A stretch of 64,000 nt of DNA from contig NZ_JANCPR020000030.1 of the NCBI RefSeq assembly GCF_028657195.3, positions 47,917-111,916 on the forward strand, given 5' to 3'. This document shows positions 50,897-60,527 of this stretch, piece after piece. Positions within the stretch are counted from its first letter, which is position 1, and each line of letters begins with the position of its first letter. The notes beneath the pieces were generated by a model. It saw only the letters and a program-made list of their open reading frames with translations, had not been told where the DNA came from and ran no database searches. The stretch comes from Streptomyces iconiensis (GTDB taxonomy: Bacteria; Actinomycetota; Actinomycetes; Streptomycetales; Streptomycetaceae). Both the position numbers and the translations under genes were made by a program.

Positions 50897-51022
50897 CGTC
50901 GCACCACCTGCAACCCGCGTACACCTGGTATACCGCAGCCAGTGAGGTCACTTCAGCGTTTTGTCGACTTCCCGACAGGCAGATGTCTCAAACGCGGGGA
51001 CGCGCAGCGCACCCCGCACAAG

Positions 51023-51060
51023 CGAAGAGGCCCGGAGTCTGTTGACTCCGGGCCTCTTCG
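51023..51060 (-). terminator. Terminator of the second tRNA gene
   Basis: Perfect 17-bp arms (CGAAGAGGCCCGGAGTC at 51023-51039 and complement at 51044-51060), loop TGTT. Confidence 0.88.
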
Positions 51061-51068
51061 TATCCGAG

Positions 51069-51142
51069 TAGCGGGGACAGGATTTGAACCTGCGACCTCT
51101 GGGTTATGAGCCCAGCGAGCTACCGAGCTGCTCCACCCCGCG
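51069..51142 (-). tRNA. Initiator tRNA-fMet (CAU), copy 2
   Basis: Identical over 74 nt to 48893-48966. The identity continues ~17 bp upstream of each gene (CCGTTGTGTTCACAACC on the plus strand), so the promoter region was copied as well. Confidence 0.96.
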
Positions 51143-51233
51143 CCGTTGTGTTCACAACCCTACACCACGTTCCGCACTGCCCTGGCCATGGCTTCTCCGT
51201 CCTTCCGGCGACAGGGGCCGGGCCGGAACGCCG

Positions 51234-51279
51234 AACGGGCGGCCCCGCACAGTCAACCCGACCGTGGGAGCCGCCCGTT
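51234..51279 (-). terminator. Stem-loop after the UPF0182 gene
   Basis: Arms AACGGGCGGC (51234-51243) and GCCGCCCGTT (51270-51279) with further short inner pairing (CCGCAC/GTGGG). Confidence 0.65.
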
Positions 51280-51304
51280 GAGAGGCGGGTGTCGCTCGTA
51301 GGAG

Positions 51305-54217
51305 CTAGTTCTTGTCGGAACCGCCCTTGTCGTCTGCGTTGGCCGCTTCCTTCAGGGCGTCCTCAAGTGCCTCCTGCTGCTTGCCGTACTCCTCCCAGTC
51401 CCCCTTCTCGATCGCCTTCTGGCCGGCCTCGTAGGCGGACTGCGCGTCCTTCAGCGCCTCTTCGACCGAGGCGTTGGGCGGAGTGGGGGTCTTCTCCTTG
51501 TCCGCGCCTTCGTCCGAGCCTTCGTCGCCCTCTTCGGGCCCTGTCTTGTCGGTGCCCTCGTCGGATCTGCCCTCGGTGTCGAAGATCTTGTCCAACGCCT
51601 TGTCCAACGTGTTCTCGAACGCGATCTGTTCGCCATAGGTGACCAGAACCTTCCGCATGCGCGGGTAGTTGGTTCCGGCACCGCGGACGTAGACGGGCTC
51701 CGCGTAGAGCAGGCCGCCTTCCAGTGGCACTGTCAGCAGGTTGCCGTACTCGACCTCCGAGTCACCCCGTTTGAGGAGGTTGATCGACTCGGCGATCGTC
51801 GGATCGGAGTTGAACTTGCTCTGCACCTGCGAGGGCCCGGACACCGTGGTGTTGGGCGGCAGTCTCAGGATTCTGATCTTGCCGTACTCGTCGCTTCTCG
51901 CGTCCGCGTCGATCGCCATGAAGGCGCCCAGCGTCTCGCGTTTGTTCGGGTTGAAGGTCGTCGTCAGCGAGAACCGCTGTTCCTTCTGGTCCGGCATCTT
52001 CATGCTCAGGTAGTACGGCGGAACCGCGTTGCCCTTGTGCGTCGGGTCGTCCGGGATCTGCCAGCGCTCACTGCCGCTGTAGAACTGCGAGGGCGACGTG
52101 ACGTGGTAGGTCGTGAGCAGATCGCGCTGCACCTTGAACAGGTCCTGCGGGTAACGCAGGTGGTCCATCAGGTCGTTGCTGATCGCGCTCTTGGGCTTGA
52201 CCGTGCCGGGGAACGCCTTCATCCACGTCTTCAGCACCGGGTCCTTCTTGTCCCACTGGTACATCTCGACGTCGCCGGTGTAGGCGTCCACCGTCGCCTT
52301 GACGGAGTTACGGATGTAGTTCACCCGGTTCTGCTGCGCGACCACCGCGCGCTGGCCGTCGGTCAGCGAGTCGGCCGTGGTGTCCCCCAGCGTCGTGCGC
52401 GACGAGTAGGGATAGCCGTTCGAGGTGGTGTACGCGTCGACGATCCACTTGGTGCGGCCGTCGACCACCGCCGGGTACGGGTCGCCGTCGATGGTCAGCC
52501 AGGGCGCGACCGACTCGACGCGTTCCTTGGGCGTGCGGTTGTACAGGATCCGCGAGCCCTTGCCGATCGCCCCGGAGTACAGGATCTGGGGCTCGTTGAA
52601 GTTGACCGCGTACGCGGCACGGTTGACCGGGTTGGAGAGGTTGACACCGCTCTTGCCCTTGTACGTGTACGTCTTCTCACCCTTGTCGTCGGCGTAGTCG
52701 AGCTCCTTCTGGGGCCCGCCGACGATGGAGTACTGGGTGGTCTTCTCGCCGTAGTAGATGCGGCCTTCGTAGTCACCCTTGTCGCCCTTGGGCGGCAGGT
52801 CCTTCTCGGTGAAGTCCGGCGAGCCGTCGCTGTCGACCGAGGTGCCCTTGGCCGCGACCATGCCGTAGCCGTGGGTGTACTTGAAGTGCTCGTTGATCCA
52901 GTTCTTCTCCGGGATGCCGTCGGTGTTGATCTCGCGGAGACCGACGACGGTGTCCTGCTCCTTGCCGTCCTTCTTGTAGCGGTCGACATCCAGCGTCTGC
53001 GGGAACTGGTAGTAGCCACGCACCTGCTGCTTCTGCTGGAACGTCGGCGAGACGACGCTCGGGTCCAGCAGGCGCATGCTCGCCGTCGTGTCGGCGGCGT
53101 CCCTCAGCTTCTCGTTGTTGGCCTTGCTGGTGCCGGAGTAGTCCCGTACGTCGGAGTCGTCGATGTCGTACGCGTCGCGCGTCGCCTCGATGTTCTTCTT
53201 GATGTACGGGGCTTCCTTGGCCTGCTCGTTCGGCTGGACCTGGAACTTCTGCACGATGGCCGGGTAGAGCCCGCCGATGAGGATCGCGGAGAGGACCATG
53301 AGGCCGAAGCCGATCACCGGCAGCTGCCAGGTGCGGCGCCAGATGGTGGCGAAGAAGAGCACCGCGCAGATGATGGCGATGATGAACAGGATGGTTTTCG
53401 CCGGCAAGTAGGCGTTGGCGTCGACGTACTTCAGGCCCGTCCAGTTGTCGGTCGCCTTGAAGTCGCCTGATTTGACCGCCAGTCCGTATCTGTCGAGCCA
53501 GTAGGCCACGGCCTTCAGTGCGACGAAGACGCCCAGCAGGACGGAGAGGTGCCCCGTCGCCTGAGCCGTCGCGCGGGCGCCGGGAGTGGTCACCCGTAGT
53601 CCGCCGTAGAGGTAGTGCACGAGCGCGGCGGCCAGCAGCGAGAGCACGGCGGCAGCGAAGCCGATGCTCAGCAGGAAGCGGTAGAACGGCAGATCGAAGG
53701 CGTAGAAAGAGACGTCCTTGCCGAACTGGGGGTCCTTGGAGCCGAAGGAGACCCCGTTCACCCACATCAGCCAGGTGCGCCACTGGCCCGCCGCCGAGGC
53801 TCCGGAAATCAGCCCGACAAGCGCGGTGATGCCCAGCAGCACCCACTTCTTGTAGGGCGCGAGACCCATGCGGTAGCGGTCAAGGCTCTGCTGTTCCAGC
53901 GACATCGCGCTGAGTGGTGGCCGCAGCCGGTGTGCCAGCCAGATATTGAAGCCGACCGCGGCAGCCATCAGCAGACCGAAGACGGCGAACATGCCGACCT
54001 TGGTCCACAGGGTCTTGGTGAAGACCGAGCTGTAGTCGACAGAGCGATACCAGAGCCAGTCTGTCCAGAACCCGGCAAACATGACAAAGAGCATCGCCAG
54101 TACGGCCAGCACGCCCGCTGTCATCAACAGCGTTCGGGCACGCCGGGACGGCCGGCCCACTCTGATCCGTGGTCCGGAGGGACCTCCTGAGCCCCTGTCC
54201 GGCATCTGGAAAGCCAA
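51305..54217 (-). CDS. UPF0182-family large membrane protein
   Basis: 970 residues. About seven membrane helices lie in the first ~310 residues (LLMTAGVLAVLAMLFVMF ... VIGFGLMVLSAILIGG), followed by a large exterior domain and an acidic Glu/Asp/Lys tail. The sequence is UPF0182, widespread in actinobacteria with unknown function. Start TTG 54217 (MAFQMPDRG) is chosen because GAGGTG lies six bases upstream and I recall relatives beginning with xFQMPDRG; GTG 54226 and ATG 54205 are alternatives. Divergent from the PPA1309-like gene. Confidence 0.88.
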   Translation of the reverse strand: MAFQMPDRGSGGPSGPRIRVGRPSRRARTLLMTAGVLAVLAMLFVMFAGFWTDWLWYRSVDYSSVFTKTLWTKVGMFAVFGLLMAAAVGFNIWLAHRLRPPLSAMSLEQQSLDRYRMGLAPYKKWVLLGITALVGLISGASAAGQWRTWLMWVNGVSFGSKDPQFGKDVSFYAFDLPFYRFLLSIGFAAAVLSLLAAALVHYLYGGLRVTTPGARATAQATGHLSVLLGVFVALKAVAYWLDRYGLAVKSGDFKATDNWTGLKYVDANAYLPAKTILFIIAIICAVLFFATIWRRTWQLPVIGFGLMVLSAILIGGLYPAIVQKFQVQPNEQAKEAPYIKKNIEATRDAYDIDDSDVRDYSGTSKANNEKLRDAADTTASMRLLDPSVVSPTFQQKQQVRGYYQFPQTLDVDRYKKDGKEQDTVVGLREINTDGIPEKNWINEHFKYTHGYGMVAAKGTSVDSDGSPDFTEKDLPPKGDKGDYEGRIYYGEKTTQYSIVGGPQKELDYADDKGEKTYTYKGKSGVNLSNPVNRAAYAVNFNEPQILYSGAIGKGSRILYNRTPKERVESVAPWLTIDGDPYPAVVDGRTKWIVDAYTTSNGYPYSSRTTLGDTTADSLTDGQRAVVAQQNRVNYIRNSVKATVDAYTGDVEMYQWDKKDPVLKTWMKAFPGTVKPKSAISNDLMDHLRYPQDLFKVQRDLLTTYHVTSPSQFYSGSERWQIPDDPTHKGNAVPPYYLSMKMPDQKEQRFSLTTTFNPNKRETLGAFMAIDADARSDEYGKIRILRLPPNTTVSGPSQVQSKFNSDPTIAESINLLKRGDSEVEYGNLLTVPLEGGLLYAEPVYVRGAGTNYPRMRKVLVTYGEQIAFENTLDKALDKIFDTEGRSDEGTDKTGPEEGDEGSDEGADKEKTPTPPNASVEEALKDAQSAYEAGQKAIEKGDWEEYGKQQEALEDALKEAANADDKGGSDKN

Positions 54218-54341
54218 GGTGCGCACCTCGAAGATTCGCAGTTTATGTAGCGCTGAAGCTGGGCCCGCATCGTAAGGCCCACCTAGGCAACTTACTCAAG
54301 CTTTACTCAGTTCCCGTTTCCGGGGTCGGAGGCGGCACGAT

Positions 54342-54938
54342 ATGCGCATGAACAACCTCCCTCTTGATGGCACACCACTCGCATCCGGCCCACTCACCCG
54401 CGCGGTGCTGGAGATCGACGAGTACACCGCCGGGCTGGGCTGGGACCAGCCCGCACGGCTTTTCGCCCTGGTGAACACCGCGCGGCTGCGCGCCGAGGAG
54501 CCCGGTCTCGCCGGGCAGCTGGGGCTGGACGAGGCCCCGGACAGCGAGAACGGCGGGGAGGGCGGGCCCGGCGGGGACCGTTCGCTCACTCCCGTCGAGC
54601 AGGACGAAATCCCGGAAGGAGCGCCCCTGGACGAGTTCCTGGGCACCATCGGGTGGCCCGATACGGTCGACGGCTGCGCGGTCACCGTGGAGCGGCTGAT
54701 GCTTCCGCCCTCGGCGGAAACCTCCGTACCGGGCGACTTGGACGACGAGCAGCTGGCCACGTGGGTCGCCGAGCATCCGGAGCGCAGGGAGGTGCGGATG
54801 ACGGTCGCCGTACTGCGTGACGGGCAGCGCGAGTCGGCGCTGCGGCTGCGTGAGAAGGACACGCCCACGGAGGTGCTGACGGGTTCGGAACTGGTGCCCG
54901 GGCTCGCCGAGGCGCTGTCCGCGACGTTCGAGGAGTAG
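54342..54938 (+). CDS. PPA1309-family protein, function unknown
   Basis: 198 residues, cytoplasmic, acidic. The sequence (ALVNTARLRAEEPGLAGQLG, LDEFLGTIGWPDTVDGCAVT, VRMTVAVLRDGQRESALRLR) matches the actinobacterial PPA1309-like family, which has no assigned role. Starts at ATG 54342 or 54348. Divergent from UPF0182, so they may be co-regulated. Confidence 0.78.
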   Translation: MRMNNLPLDGTPLASGPLTRAVLEIDEYTAGLGWDQPARLFALVNTARLRAEEPGLAGQLGLDEAPDSENGGEGGPGGDRSLTPVEQDEIPEGAPLDEFLGTIGWPDTVDGCAVTVERLMLPPSAETSVPGDLDDEQLATWVAEHPERREVRMTVAVLRDGQRESALRLREKDTPTEVLTGSELVPGLAEALSATFEE

Positions 54939-54995
54939 GCGTGACGGGCCGCGGGCATCCGCCCGTCGGCCCGCCTCGGTCCTTCCGGGCCCGGC

Positions 54996-56093
54996 TCAGC
55001 CCTTCTTGCAGCGTGTGAGAGCGTCCGTTTCACCTTCGCGGATCTTCTTGAGCGCGTTCATCGCCTCGTCCATGGAGCCCACCTTCACGAGGGTCAGCCC
55101 GTCGGGCTTGTCCTTGGCCGCCGAGGGGCAGTTGCCCGCGGGGGTCAGGAAGAACTTCGCGCCCTTCGCGCGCGCCGCGACGGTCTTCATCTGGATGCCG
55201 CCGATCTCGCCGACCTTGCCCTGGTCGTCGATGGTGCCGGTACCGGCCACGAACTGGCCGCCCGTCAGGTCGGTCTTGGTGAGCTTGTCGACGATGCCCA
55301 GCCCGAACATCAGGCCGGCGCTGGGGCCGCCGATGTCGGCGAGCTTGATGTCGATCGTGAACGGGAACGTGTGGCCGAGCGCGGGCTGGATGCCGACGAT
55401 GGGCCGTCCGTCCTCCTCGGCCTTCTTCGTCGCCACGGTGACCCGCTTGCCGTCCGCCTCAGAGGGCTGCTTGCCCGCCTTCTTGGAAGCGGCGGCCTTG
55501 TCGGCGGGAATCACGGTGAAGGTGACCTTCCGGCCCGGCTCGCGCTTGGTGACCAGATCGGCGACGCTCTCCGGCTTCTTGACGGCCTTGCCGTCGACGG
55601 CGGTGATGACGTCGCCCGCGTGCAGCCGCTTCTCGGCCGGGCCGCCCTTGACGACGGAACCGACGAGCACATGCGAACCGACCGGGATGTCCAGTTCCCT
55701 GAGCGCTGCCACCTTGGCGCTCTCCTGGGAGGCGCTGAACTCCTCGGCGTTCTGCTCGTCGACCTCCTGGGCCGACTTGTCGTCCGGGTAGAGCGTGGAG
55801 TGGGGGACGACGGCGCTGTCGTGCTGGAGCCAGCCGGAGAGCGCTTCCACGAGGTTCATGCGGTATTCGGCGCCGGTGACGCGGACGGTGGTCATGTTCA
55901 GATGGCCCGTCGTCCTGTACTGCTTCGGCCCGCCCTTGATGTTGAGCACCGGGTCGCCCGCGTGCTTGCTCAGGGTGTTCACCGTCGGCCCGGGCGACAT
56001 CTCCGCGTAGGGCACATTGATGAGGACACCGGCGCAGAGCAGCGCTATGAGCATCAGGAACGAAGCAAGCATTGTCGCGGTGCGGCGAGGCAT
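54996..56093 (-). CDS. PDZ and Lon-type (S16) serine protease, membrane anchored
   Basis: 365 residues. One N-terminal membrane helix (ATMLASFLMLIALLCAGVLI), a PDZ domain about residues 130-215 (VLVGSVVKGGPAEKRLHAGD) and a Lon-type domain with catalytic Ser in IGGPSAGLMFGLGI and Lys in GEIGGIQMKTVAARAKGA. This is the YlbL-like group. Substrate unknown. A basic insert (ASKKAGKQPSEADGKR) sits between the domains. Confidence 0.88.
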   Translation of the reverse strand: MPRRTATMLASFLMLIALLCAGVLINVPYAEMSPGPTVNTLSKHAGDPVLNIKGGPKQYRTTGHLNMTTVRVTGAEYRMNLVEALSGWLQHDSAVVPHSTLYPDDKSAQEVDEQNAEEFSASQESAKVAALRELDIPVGSHVLVGSVVKGGPAEKRLHAGDVITAVDGKAVKKPESVADLVTKREPGRKVTFTVIPADKAAASKKAGKQPSEADGKRVTVATKKAEEDGRPIVGIQPALGHTFPFTIDIKLADIGGPSAGLMFGLGIVDKLTKTDLTGGQFVAGTGTIDDQGKVGEIGGIQMKTVAARAKGAKFFLTPAGNCPSAAKDKPDGLTLVKVGSMDEAMNALKKIREGETDALTRCKKG

Positions 56094-56118
56094 GGAACGA
56101 CAGTACGGGACCCGTTTG

Positions 56119-56400
56119 TCAGGCGCCCGCCCGGCCCGGCCCCTCCGAGGCCGACTGTGCGACGGCCCCCGCGCCCGGGGAAGCCGCACCCGCGGGCACC
56201 GGGTCCTCGTGCGGGTCTGCCTCCTGGGAGACCTCTTTCGCCTCGGCGCTGGAGCGCTCCATGGCGGCCCGGAAGCGCTCGTATCCGGCGACTCCCGCGG
56301 CATCGGGTGTGGTGGTGCGACGGCGGCCGGCCCAACTGCCCCAGAGTCCCGCCGCGACCGCGGCGACGACCGGAATCAGCAACCAGGCGAGAGCCGCCAT
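56119..56400 (-). CDS. Small membrane protein, function unknown
   Basis: 93 residues from ATG 56400 (GGGAGG upstream): one hydrophobic helix (MAALAWLLIPVVAAVAAGLW) then a hydrophilic, Ala/Glu-rich part with GYERFRAAMERSS. Found in Streptomyces next to moaE and the PDZ protease; no known function. Same direction as the PDZ protease gene, 25 bp before its start, so they may be co-transcribed. Confidence 0.7.
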   Translation of the reverse strand: MAALAWLLIPVVAAVAAGLWGSWAGRRRTTTPDAAGVAGYERFRAAMERSSAEAKEVSQEADPHEDPVPAGAASPGAGAVAQSASEGPGRAGA

Positions 56401-56617
56401 GGAGACCTCCCGACCCCTCGTACGTGTGTCTCCGGCCGGAAACCGGCCGATGAGCAGATTAACCGTCAGAGACACAACGGTCCGACCCGGGCCCCGGTTA
56501 CGCAACCGGAATCTTCCCCACCGCATCGCGCGGTTGGGGGCGTGCAGCCGCGTTGCCGGTCCGGCGTTCCTGTAGTAGCCGCGTTCCCGCTGACAGCGGC
56601 GTGCCTGTGGTTGCGCC

Positions 56618-57103
56618 TCAGCCGCCCTCGGCGCCCACCCACTCCTCTGTGCCGTCGGAGAAGGTCTGGTGCTTCCAGATGGGCACCTGGTGCTTGAGGT
56701 CGTCGATCAGTCGGCGGCAGGCGTCGAACGCCTCGGCCCGGTGCGGGCAGGAGACGGCCACCACCACGGCGAGATCCCCCACTTCCAGGTCGCCGACCCG
56801 GTGCACGGCGGCGAGCGCGCGCACAGGATGGTCGGCCGCGATCTTCTCGGCGACCTTGCGCAGCTCGGCCTGCGCCGAAGGATGGGAGGAATAGCCCAGA
56901 CGGGCGACGTCGGTACCGCCGTCGTGGTCGCGCACCGTGCCGACGAAGAGCGCCGTGCCTCCCGCCGCGTCGTCGCCGACCGCGGCGAAGACCTCGTCCA
57001 CGGAGAGCGGCGTCCCGCGGATCTCCAGCAGCCGGATCGGATCGTCGGCGGCCCGCTCACCTGGGTGGTCGGGACGGTCAGCAGCGTCGTACATCTGTGC
57101 CAT
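56618..57103 (-). CDS. moaE: Molybdopterin synthase catalytic subunit MoaE
   Basis: 161 residues. MoaE signature: FVGTVRDHDGGTDVARLGY, VAEKIAADHPVRALAAVHRV (Arg/His region), HRAEAFDACRRLIDDLK and VPIWKHQTFSDG (active-site Lys in PIWKxE/Q). It adds dithiolene sulfurs to precursor Z with MoaD, which is not in the window. Start at 57103 or ATG 57112. Confidence 0.9.
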   Translation of the reverse strand: MAQMYDAADRPDHPGERAADDPIRLLEIRGTPLSVDEVFAAVGDDAAGGTALFVGTVRDHDGGTDVARLGYSSHPSAQAELRKVAEKIAADHPVRALAAVHRVGDLEVGDLAVVVAVSCPHRAEAFDACRRLIDDLKHQVPIWKHQTFSDGTEEWVGAEGG

Positions 57104-57143
57104 GCCCGTCATGCTGCCGTACGGGCGGGGAATTCGGAACACT

Positions 57144-58244
57144 TCACAGGCCGCGCCGTTTGCGTGCCCTGCGGACAAGCGCCGCCGTGCCCAGGAGCGC
57201 CACCGTCGCACCGGCGGCGCCGGCGGCCGTTGCGGCCTCCGTGCGTCCCAGGCGCCGGCCGGCCACCGCGTGCCGTCCGGAGACCTCCTCCAGCAGCTCG
57301 GCGAGGACCTCCTCGTTCGTCCAGCGCGGGCGCCAGCCCGAGTCGTGCAGCCTGCTGCCGCTGACGACCCACGGGTACATCGTGTACGCCAGGTCACCGG
57401 CCGGGGACGGGGTCAGACCGAGGCGGTGCAGCCGGGAGGCGGCGCCCAGCGCGACGCTGGAGGGCAGCTCCATGCGGCGCATGCCCGTCAGCTCCTCGAC
57501 CTCCTCCTGCTCCAGCCAGCCGTCGCAGCCGACGGCCAGCTCGCCTTCGACCTTCTCCAGCGCCGCGTGCTCCAGGGCCGTGACCAGGTCGTCGACGTGG
57601 CAGAACTGCCAGCAGGGGCGTGAGTCCGCGACGACCAGCAGGCGCGGGGACTCGAAGTAGCGGGTCAGCGCGGTGTCCGTACCGGCTCCGACGAGGACGG
57701 CGGGGCGCAGGACGGTGACGTTCAGGCCGGGGTGGGCGCGGGGTGCGCGGCGGGCGAGGCGTTCGATCTCCAGCAGGTCGCCCACGCCCGTGGCGTCGGC
57801 CGTGGCGCGCAGCTCGGCGTCCTCGGCGAGCGGCACGTCGTTGTCCTGGAGCGCGCCGTAGACCATGGCGGAGGTGCACAGCACGACCCGGTGCACACCG
57901 GCGGCGGCAGCGGCCGTGAGCACGGTCTGGGTGCCCCGTACGTTGTAGGCGGTACGGGCTGCGGGGTCGGTCTCCAGGTCGAGGTCGAGCGCGAGATGCA
58001 CCACGACGTCCACGGGGTCGCCGCCTCCGCGCAGCCTGTCGGCGATGGCGGGGTCGCGGACGTCGAGCGTGTGCCACTGGGCCTCGCTCACCTCGCCCCT
58101 GCGTTCGTCGAGGGCGATGACCTGCTTGATCTCCTCAGAAGCCGCGAGCCGCTCCGTGAGCAGCGCGCCGACCCCCGAGGCTGCGCCCGTGACGGCGACG
58201 GTTGGGGTTCGCGCTGCGCGAACGTGGGACTCGGAGGAACTCAC
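57144..58244 (-). CDS. NAD-dependent epimerase/dehydratase-family (extended SDR) protein
   Basis: 366 residues. TVAVTGAASGVGALL (TGxxxGxG nucleotide loop), NVRGTQTVLTAAAAAGVHRV, and CTSAMVYGA (Ser and Tyr of the SDR site; the Lys of YxxxK is not evident, so catalysis is doubtful). The C-terminus has a hydrophobic, Arg-rich end (AALVRRARKRRGL) that could attach to the membrane. GTG 58244. Function unknown; divergent from the DUF2342 gene. Confidence 0.82.
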   Translation of the reverse strand: MSSSESHVRAARTPTVAVTGAASGVGALLTERLAASEEIKQVIALDERRGEVSEAQWHTLDVRDPAIADRLRGGGDPVDVVVHLALDLDLETDPAARTAYNVRGTQTVLTAAAAAGVHRVVLCTSAMVYGALQDNDVPLAEDAELRATADATGVGDLLEIERLARRAPRAHPGLNVTVLRPAVLVGAGTDTALTRYFESPRLLVVADSRPCWQFCHVDDLVTALEHAALEKVEGELAVGCDGWLEQEEVEELTGMRRMELPSSVALGAASRLHRLGLTPSPAGDLAYTMYPWVVSGSRLHDSGWRPRWTNEEVLAELLEEVSGRHAVAGRRLGRTEAATAAGAAGATVALLGTAALVRRARKRRGL

Positions 58245-58437
58245 CGGGCGTCTCCAGTGGTTGTTTCTGGTACGAGGTGCGCAGGCTCCATCCTGCCTGA
58301 CAGGTGTCTAGGCTGGAGGCAGAGCCCACAGATCACATCCAGGACATGCGGATCGTTCCGGAACCGACCAGCACCTCACCACTACGAGACCCGATCACCA
58401 GATCCGACCGTCCGACGAGACAGAGCCGAGGAAACCC

Positions 58438-59955
58438 GTGAGTGACACCCCATTCGGATTCGGCGTACCTCCCGAGGAGCCCGAGGACGGGGACGAGGGC
58501 AAGAAGCAGCAGGGCGGCGGACAGCCCAACCCGTTCGGTTTCGGCGGAGAGGGTGCCGGCGACAACCCCCTTGCCGCGATGTTCGGGTCCCTGGGGGGCG
58601 GACAGGGACAGCTCGACGCGAGCGACCTGGGAGCCGCCTTCCAGAAGCTGGGCCAGATGCTGTCCTACGAGGGCGGCCCCGTGAACTGGGACATGGCCAA
58701 GGACATCGCCCGCCAGACCGTGGCAGCGGGTGCGCAGGACGGTTCGAAGGACGCTTCCGTGGGCCCGCAGGAGCGCGCCTCGGTCGAGGAGGCCGTCCGC
58801 CTCGCCGACCTGTGGCTGGACGGCGTCACCTCGCTGCCCTCCGGTTCCGGTACGGCGGTGGCGTGGAGCCGCGCCGAGTGGGTCGAGTCGACCCTCCCGG
58901 TCTGGAAGGACCTCGTCGACCCCGTGGCCGAGCGCGTCGGCGCCGCCATGGGCGACGTGCTCCCTGAAGAGATGCAGGCCATGGCGGGCCCGCTGCTCGG
59001 GATGATGCGCTCCATGGGCGGCGCGATGTTCGGCACCCAGATCGGCCAGGCCGTGGGTGTGCTCGCGGGCGAGGTGGTCGGTTCGACCGACATCGGCCTC
59101 CCCCTGGGCCCTGTGGGGAAGGCAGCGCTGCTGCCCCGCAACATCGACGCGCTCGGCAAGGGCCTCGGCGTGCCCCTGGAGGAGGTGCGGCTGTACATCG
59201 CGCTGCGTGAGGCGGCGCACCAGCGCCTGTTCGCGCACGTGCCGTGGCTGCGCTCGCACCTGTTCGGCGCGGTCGAGGGCTACGCCCGCGGCATCAAGGT
59301 GGACACCGCCAAGCTTGAGGACGTGGTGGGTCAGATCGACCCGCAGCACCCCGAAGAGCTGCAGGCCGCGCTGCAGCAGGGCATGTTCCAGCCCGAGGAC
59401 ACCCCGGAGCAGAAGGCGGCGCTCGCGCGCCTGGAGACCGCTCTCGCCCTCGTGGAGGGCTGGGTCGACGCGGTCGTGCACGCCGCGGCGGAGCCGCACC
59501 TGCCGTCCGCCTCGGCGCTGCGCGAGACGCTGCGCAGGCGGCGTGCGACCGGCGGACCGGCGGAGCAGACCTTCGCGACGCTGATCGGCCTGGAGCTGCG
59601 TCCCAGGAGGCTGCGCGACGCGGCCCGGCTGTGGGCCTCCCTCGCCGACGCGCGCGGCGCGGAGGGGCGCGACGGCCTGTGGGAGCACCCTGACATGCTG
59701 CCGACGGCCGCTGACCTGGACGACCCGGACGGCTTCGTCCACCGCGAGCAGCCGGACTTCTCGGAGCTGGACAGGATGCTCGGTGACGCGGCGGCGGAGC
59801 GCGGCGGGACGGATGCGGCCGGTGAGGCCGGTGCGGAAGAGCCCGGGAAGGGCACCTCCACGGGGCCGAAGCTGGACAAGTCGTCCCCCGAGGAAGGCAC
59901 GGGCGGCTCGTCCGGCGAAGACGACGAGGACAATCCGGGCGAAGGGAAGAAGTGA
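58438..59955 (+). CDS. DUF2342/zincin_2 family metalloprotease-like protein
   Basis: 505 residues. The N-terminal Gly/Gln-rich part is followed by the actinobacterial DUF2342 region: QIGQAVGVLAGEVVGSTDIG, LREAAHQRLFAHVPWLRSHL (the zincin-like helix, ExxH form), ELQAALQQGMFQPEDTPEQK. The C-terminus is acidic and low-complexity. Known homologues are annotated as zinc-dependent metalloproteases, but biochemical role is unproven. GTG 58438; the stop overlaps the NUDIX start (GTGA). Confidence 0.85.
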   Translation: MSDTPFGFGVPPEEPEDGDEGKKQQGGGQPNPFGFGGEGAGDNPLAAMFGSLGGGQGQLDASDLGAAFQKLGQMLSYEGGPVNWDMAKDIARQTVAAGAQDGSKDASVGPQERASVEEAVRLADLWLDGVTSLPSGSGTAVAWSRAEWVESTLPVWKDLVDPVAERVGAAMGDVLPEEMQAMAGPLLGMMRSMGGAMFGTQIGQAVGVLAGEVVGSTDIGLPLGPVGKAALLPRNIDALGKGLGVPLEEVRLYIALREAAHQRLFAHVPWLRSHLFGAVEGYARGIKVDTAKLEDVVGQIDPQHPEELQAALQQGMFQPEDTPEQKAALARLETALALVEGWVDAVVHAAAEPHLPSASALRETLRRRRATGGPAEQTFATLIGLELRPRRLRDAARLWASLADARGAEGRDGLWEHPDMLPTAADLDDPDGFVHREQPDFSELDRMLGDAAAERGGTDAAGEAGAEEPGKGTSTGPKLDKSSPEEGTGGSSGEDDEDNPGEGKK

Positions 59956-60503
59956 GCCACCCCCAGGATCTCCATGAAGACGCGAAGCGGGTCCTGAGCG
60001 GGTGGCGGGCGCCGGAGGGTGACGCGGAGCAGGAGCGGTTGCGGCTGTGCTACTTGGAGCACCTTTCGGCACATGCGGACGGCATGTGGAAGGCGTGCTC
60101 CCAGGGGCACGTCACGGCGAGTGCCCTGGTCGTTGATCCCGTAGGCGGCAGGGTGCTGCTGACGCTGCACCGGAAGCTGCGCATGTGGCTCCAGATGGGC
60201 GGCCACTGCGAGCCGCAGGACGCGTCGCTGGCCGAAGCGGCACTGCGGGAGGCGTCCGAGGAATCAGGCATCCATGGGCTGACGCTTGTGCCTGGCGGTC
60301 CGGTGCGTCTGGACCGTCACCACACGCCCTGCGCGTGGCATCTGGATGTGCAGTACGCGGCGCTGGCTCCTGCCGGCGCCATGGAGACGATCAGCGACGA
60401 ATCGCTGGATCTGCGCTGGTTCGGGTTCGACGATGTGGCGGGCGTCGCCGACGACTCGGTGGTCGCCCTTACGGAGAGGACCCGGGCGCTGGCGCTCAGT
60501 TGA
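59952..60503 (+). CDS. NUDIX hydrolase
   Basis: 183 residues. Nudix region: GGHCEPQDASLAEAALREAS then EESGI (83-107). The catalytic REAxEE core is intact, while the first Glu of Gx5Ex7REUxEE is replaced and one residue inserted (QDA), a form I recall as common in an actinobacterial subgroup. Expected to hydrolyse a nucleoside-diphosphate derivative. GTG 59952 overlaps the upstream stop, so it is coupled to the DUF2342 gene. Confidence 0.87.
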   Translation: MSHPQDLHEDAKRVLSGWRAPEGDAEQERLRLCYLEHLSAHADGMWKACSQGHVTASALVVDPVGGRVLLTLHRKLRMWLQMGGHCEPQDASLAEAALREASEESGIHGLTLVPGGPVRLDRHHTPCAWHLDVQYAALAPAGAMETISDESLDLRWFGFDDVAGVADDSVVALTERTRALALS

Positions 60504-60527
60504 CGGGTGACGGGGCCGTCGCCGCCG

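Noticed and set aside
48908..51109. 733-codon open frame on the plus strand
   Set aside because: Antisense to the Sel1-repeat gene and crosses both tRNA genes.
48893..51142. tRNA genes as attachment sites of a 2.2-kb element
   Set aside because: Both tRNA copies are full length with their own promoter and terminator, and no integrase lies between; duplication is simpler.
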